This document shows, in pieces, positions 6,506-7,360 of a stretch of DNA of 7,360 nucleotides. Positions within the stretch are counted from its first letter, which is position 1. The number at the start of each line of letters is the position of its first letter. Position numbers and translations under genes: made by a program. Source of the stretch: DATEJJ01 sp051986465 (GTDB lineage Bacteria; Actinomycetota; Actinomycetes; Mycobacteriales; Micromonosporaceae); assembly GCA_051986465.1 (NCBI GenBank), contig JBPYFB010000417.1:1-7360 (forward strand). Direction: 5' to 3'. The notes under the pieces are model-generated. The model searched no databases. It saw only the letters and a program-made list of their open reading frames with translations, and was not told the origin of the DNA.

Positions 6506-7360
6506 GTGCGCGTCCTGATCGCGGTCGAGCCGGAGAAGAGCATCTTCCTGTACCTGGTGCCGCTGGCGTGGGCGCTGCGCACCGCCGGCCACGAGGTACG
6601 CGTCGCGAGCCAGCCGCGCTTCGCCGGGGTCATCACGCAGGCGGGGCTGACCGCGGTGGCGGTGGGCCACGACCACGACTCGTGGGAGGAGGCGAAGCTG
6701 GTACCGGGCCTGGTCGAGTCGGCCCGCGCCGGCCTGCCGGTGCCGTACGACGTCGTCGAGGATCCGCAGAACGCCACCTGGGACCGGGTGCGCTGGGGGC
6801 AGGTCGGCGCGGTCGAGACGGCGGAGGACCAGAACGCGCCGGTCATCGCGGAACTGGTGGACTTCGCCCGGTGGTGGCGGCCCGACCTCGTCATCTGGGA
6901 ACCGTTCTGCTACGCGGGATCCATCGCGGCCAAGGCGTGCGGCGCGGCGCACGCCCGGATGCTCTTCAGCGTCGACGTCTTCGGCGCGACCCGGGACGTG
7001 TTCCGCCGGGTCGCCGCCGCACAGCCGGCACAGCTACGGGTGGACCCGCTGGCGGAGTGGTTCGCGGGGTACGGGCACCGGTACGGGTTCGAGTTCACCG
7101 AGGACATGGCGACCGGGCAGGTCACCATCGACCAGTTCCCGCGCAGCCTGCAGATCGAGGCGGAGCTGCCGTACCTGCGCATGCAGTACATCCCCTACGG
7201 CGGACCCGCCACCGTACCCGACTGGCTGCGCGAACCACCCGTACGCCCCCGCGTCGCCATGACGCTGGGACTGACCGCCACCGAAATCTTCAACGGCTAC
7301 AACGTCCCGCTCCCCCAGATCCTTGAGGCCCTCGCCGACCTGGACATCGAACTCGTCGTG
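6506..7360 (+). CDS. GT7: deoxysugar glycosyltransferase, N-terminal 285 residues (GTG start, cut by right edge)
   Basis: An open frame of 285 codons begins at GTG 6506, 4 bases after the GT6 stop, and runs off the window. An ATG-only search for closed frames misses it. The start is supported by alignment: M(V)RVLIAVEPEKSIFLYLVPLAWALRTAGHEVR matches residues 1-32 of the other copies without gaps, and no ATG gives this start. Further motifs are WEPFCYAGSIAAKACGAAH (131-149), YGFEFTEDM (193-201), VTIDQFPRSLQIEAE (206-220) and YGGPATVPDWLREPP (231-245). The HAGxGT and PWDxD region lies beyond the edge. Residue 13 is Ile instead of His, as in GT2 and GT3. The WHK of all other copies is TAE (105-107). 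It is clearly sister to GT3: IFLY, SLQIEA, FNGYNV and the same 25-residue distance from FG (159-160) to W185. Near the right edge, wobble choices shift towards C. Confidence 0.9.
   Translation, partial: MRVLIAVEPEKSIFLYLVPLAWALRTAGHEVRVASQPRFAGVITQAGLTAVAVGHDHDSWEEAKLVPGLVESARAGLPVPYDVVEDPQNATWDRVRWGQVGAVETAEDQNAPVIAELVDFARWWRPDLVIWEPFCYAGSIAAKACGAAHARMLFSVDVFGATRDVFRRVAAAQPAQLRVDPLAEWFAGYGHRYGFEFTEDMATGQVTIDQFPRSLQIEAELPYLRMQYIPYGGPATVPDWLREPPVRPRVAMTLGLTATEIFNGYNVPLPQILEALADLDIELVV

Noticed and set aside
6568..7326. 252-codon plus-strand frame near the right end
   Set aside because: It is an out-of-frame, Arg/Gly-rich shadow of GT7, whose true frame starts at GTG 6506.
1..7360. CRISPR arrays, tRNA or rRNA genes, insertion sequences, attachment sites
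   Set aside because: Coding sequence fills nearly the whole window; I saw no regularly spaced short repeats, transposase motifs or RNA gene signatures. The repeats present are homologous parts of paralogous genes.

Overview
This window reads as the interior of a secondary-metabolite gene cluster from a high-GC actinomycete. The sequence is strongly GC-rich with G or C in most third codon positions, and I found no TTA codon by eye. All coding sequence is on the + strand. The genus cannot be fixed from the sequence alone.

Layout: the window is a head-to-tail array of seven glycosyltransferase genes and nothing else. In order they are GT1 (only its last 73 codons, ending at 224), GT2 (231-1469), GT3 (1484-2731), GT4 (2736-3998), GT5 (3998-5248), GT6 (5248-6501) and GT7 (6506 to the right edge, N-terminal 285 residues, GTG start). 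The gaps are 6, 14, 4, -1, -1 and 4 bases, so there is no room for internal promoters or terminators. The genes look like one co-transcribed, translationally coupled operon that extends past both edges. No stretch over 14 bases lacks a gene.

Function: all seven belong to the GT-B fold, GT1-type family of antibiotic deoxysugar transferases typified by EryCIII, DesVII and AknS. Known members transfer a sugar from a dTDP-(deoxy)sugar to an aglycone or growing sugar chain, and many need a P450-like activator protein. Each gene shares the N-terminal block VPLAWAxRTxGHxVR, a central RYGxEF/ED segment, a YGGxAxVPxWL linker and a C-terminal nucleotide-sugar site (HAGxGT, then PWDxD). The family call is firm; the individual sugars and acceptors cannot be read from the sequence. 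Seven adjacent transferases suggest a product with a long oligosaccharide. Saccharomicin, a heptadecaglycoside made by Saccharothrix espanaensis with about ten transferase genes, is the precedent I recall.

The copies are not equivalent. GT2, GT3 and GT7 have Ile instead of the likely catalytic His at residue 13. GT3 also has an altered nucleotide-sugar site, and GT5 lacks the conserved Asp-Gln of the central TIDQ motif. GT3 resembles GT7 and GT2 partly resembles GT6, each pair about 5.02 kb apart. GT4/GT5 and GT5/GT6 share short nearly identical DNA tracts. This pattern suggests growth by duplication, recombination between copies, and divergence of function.
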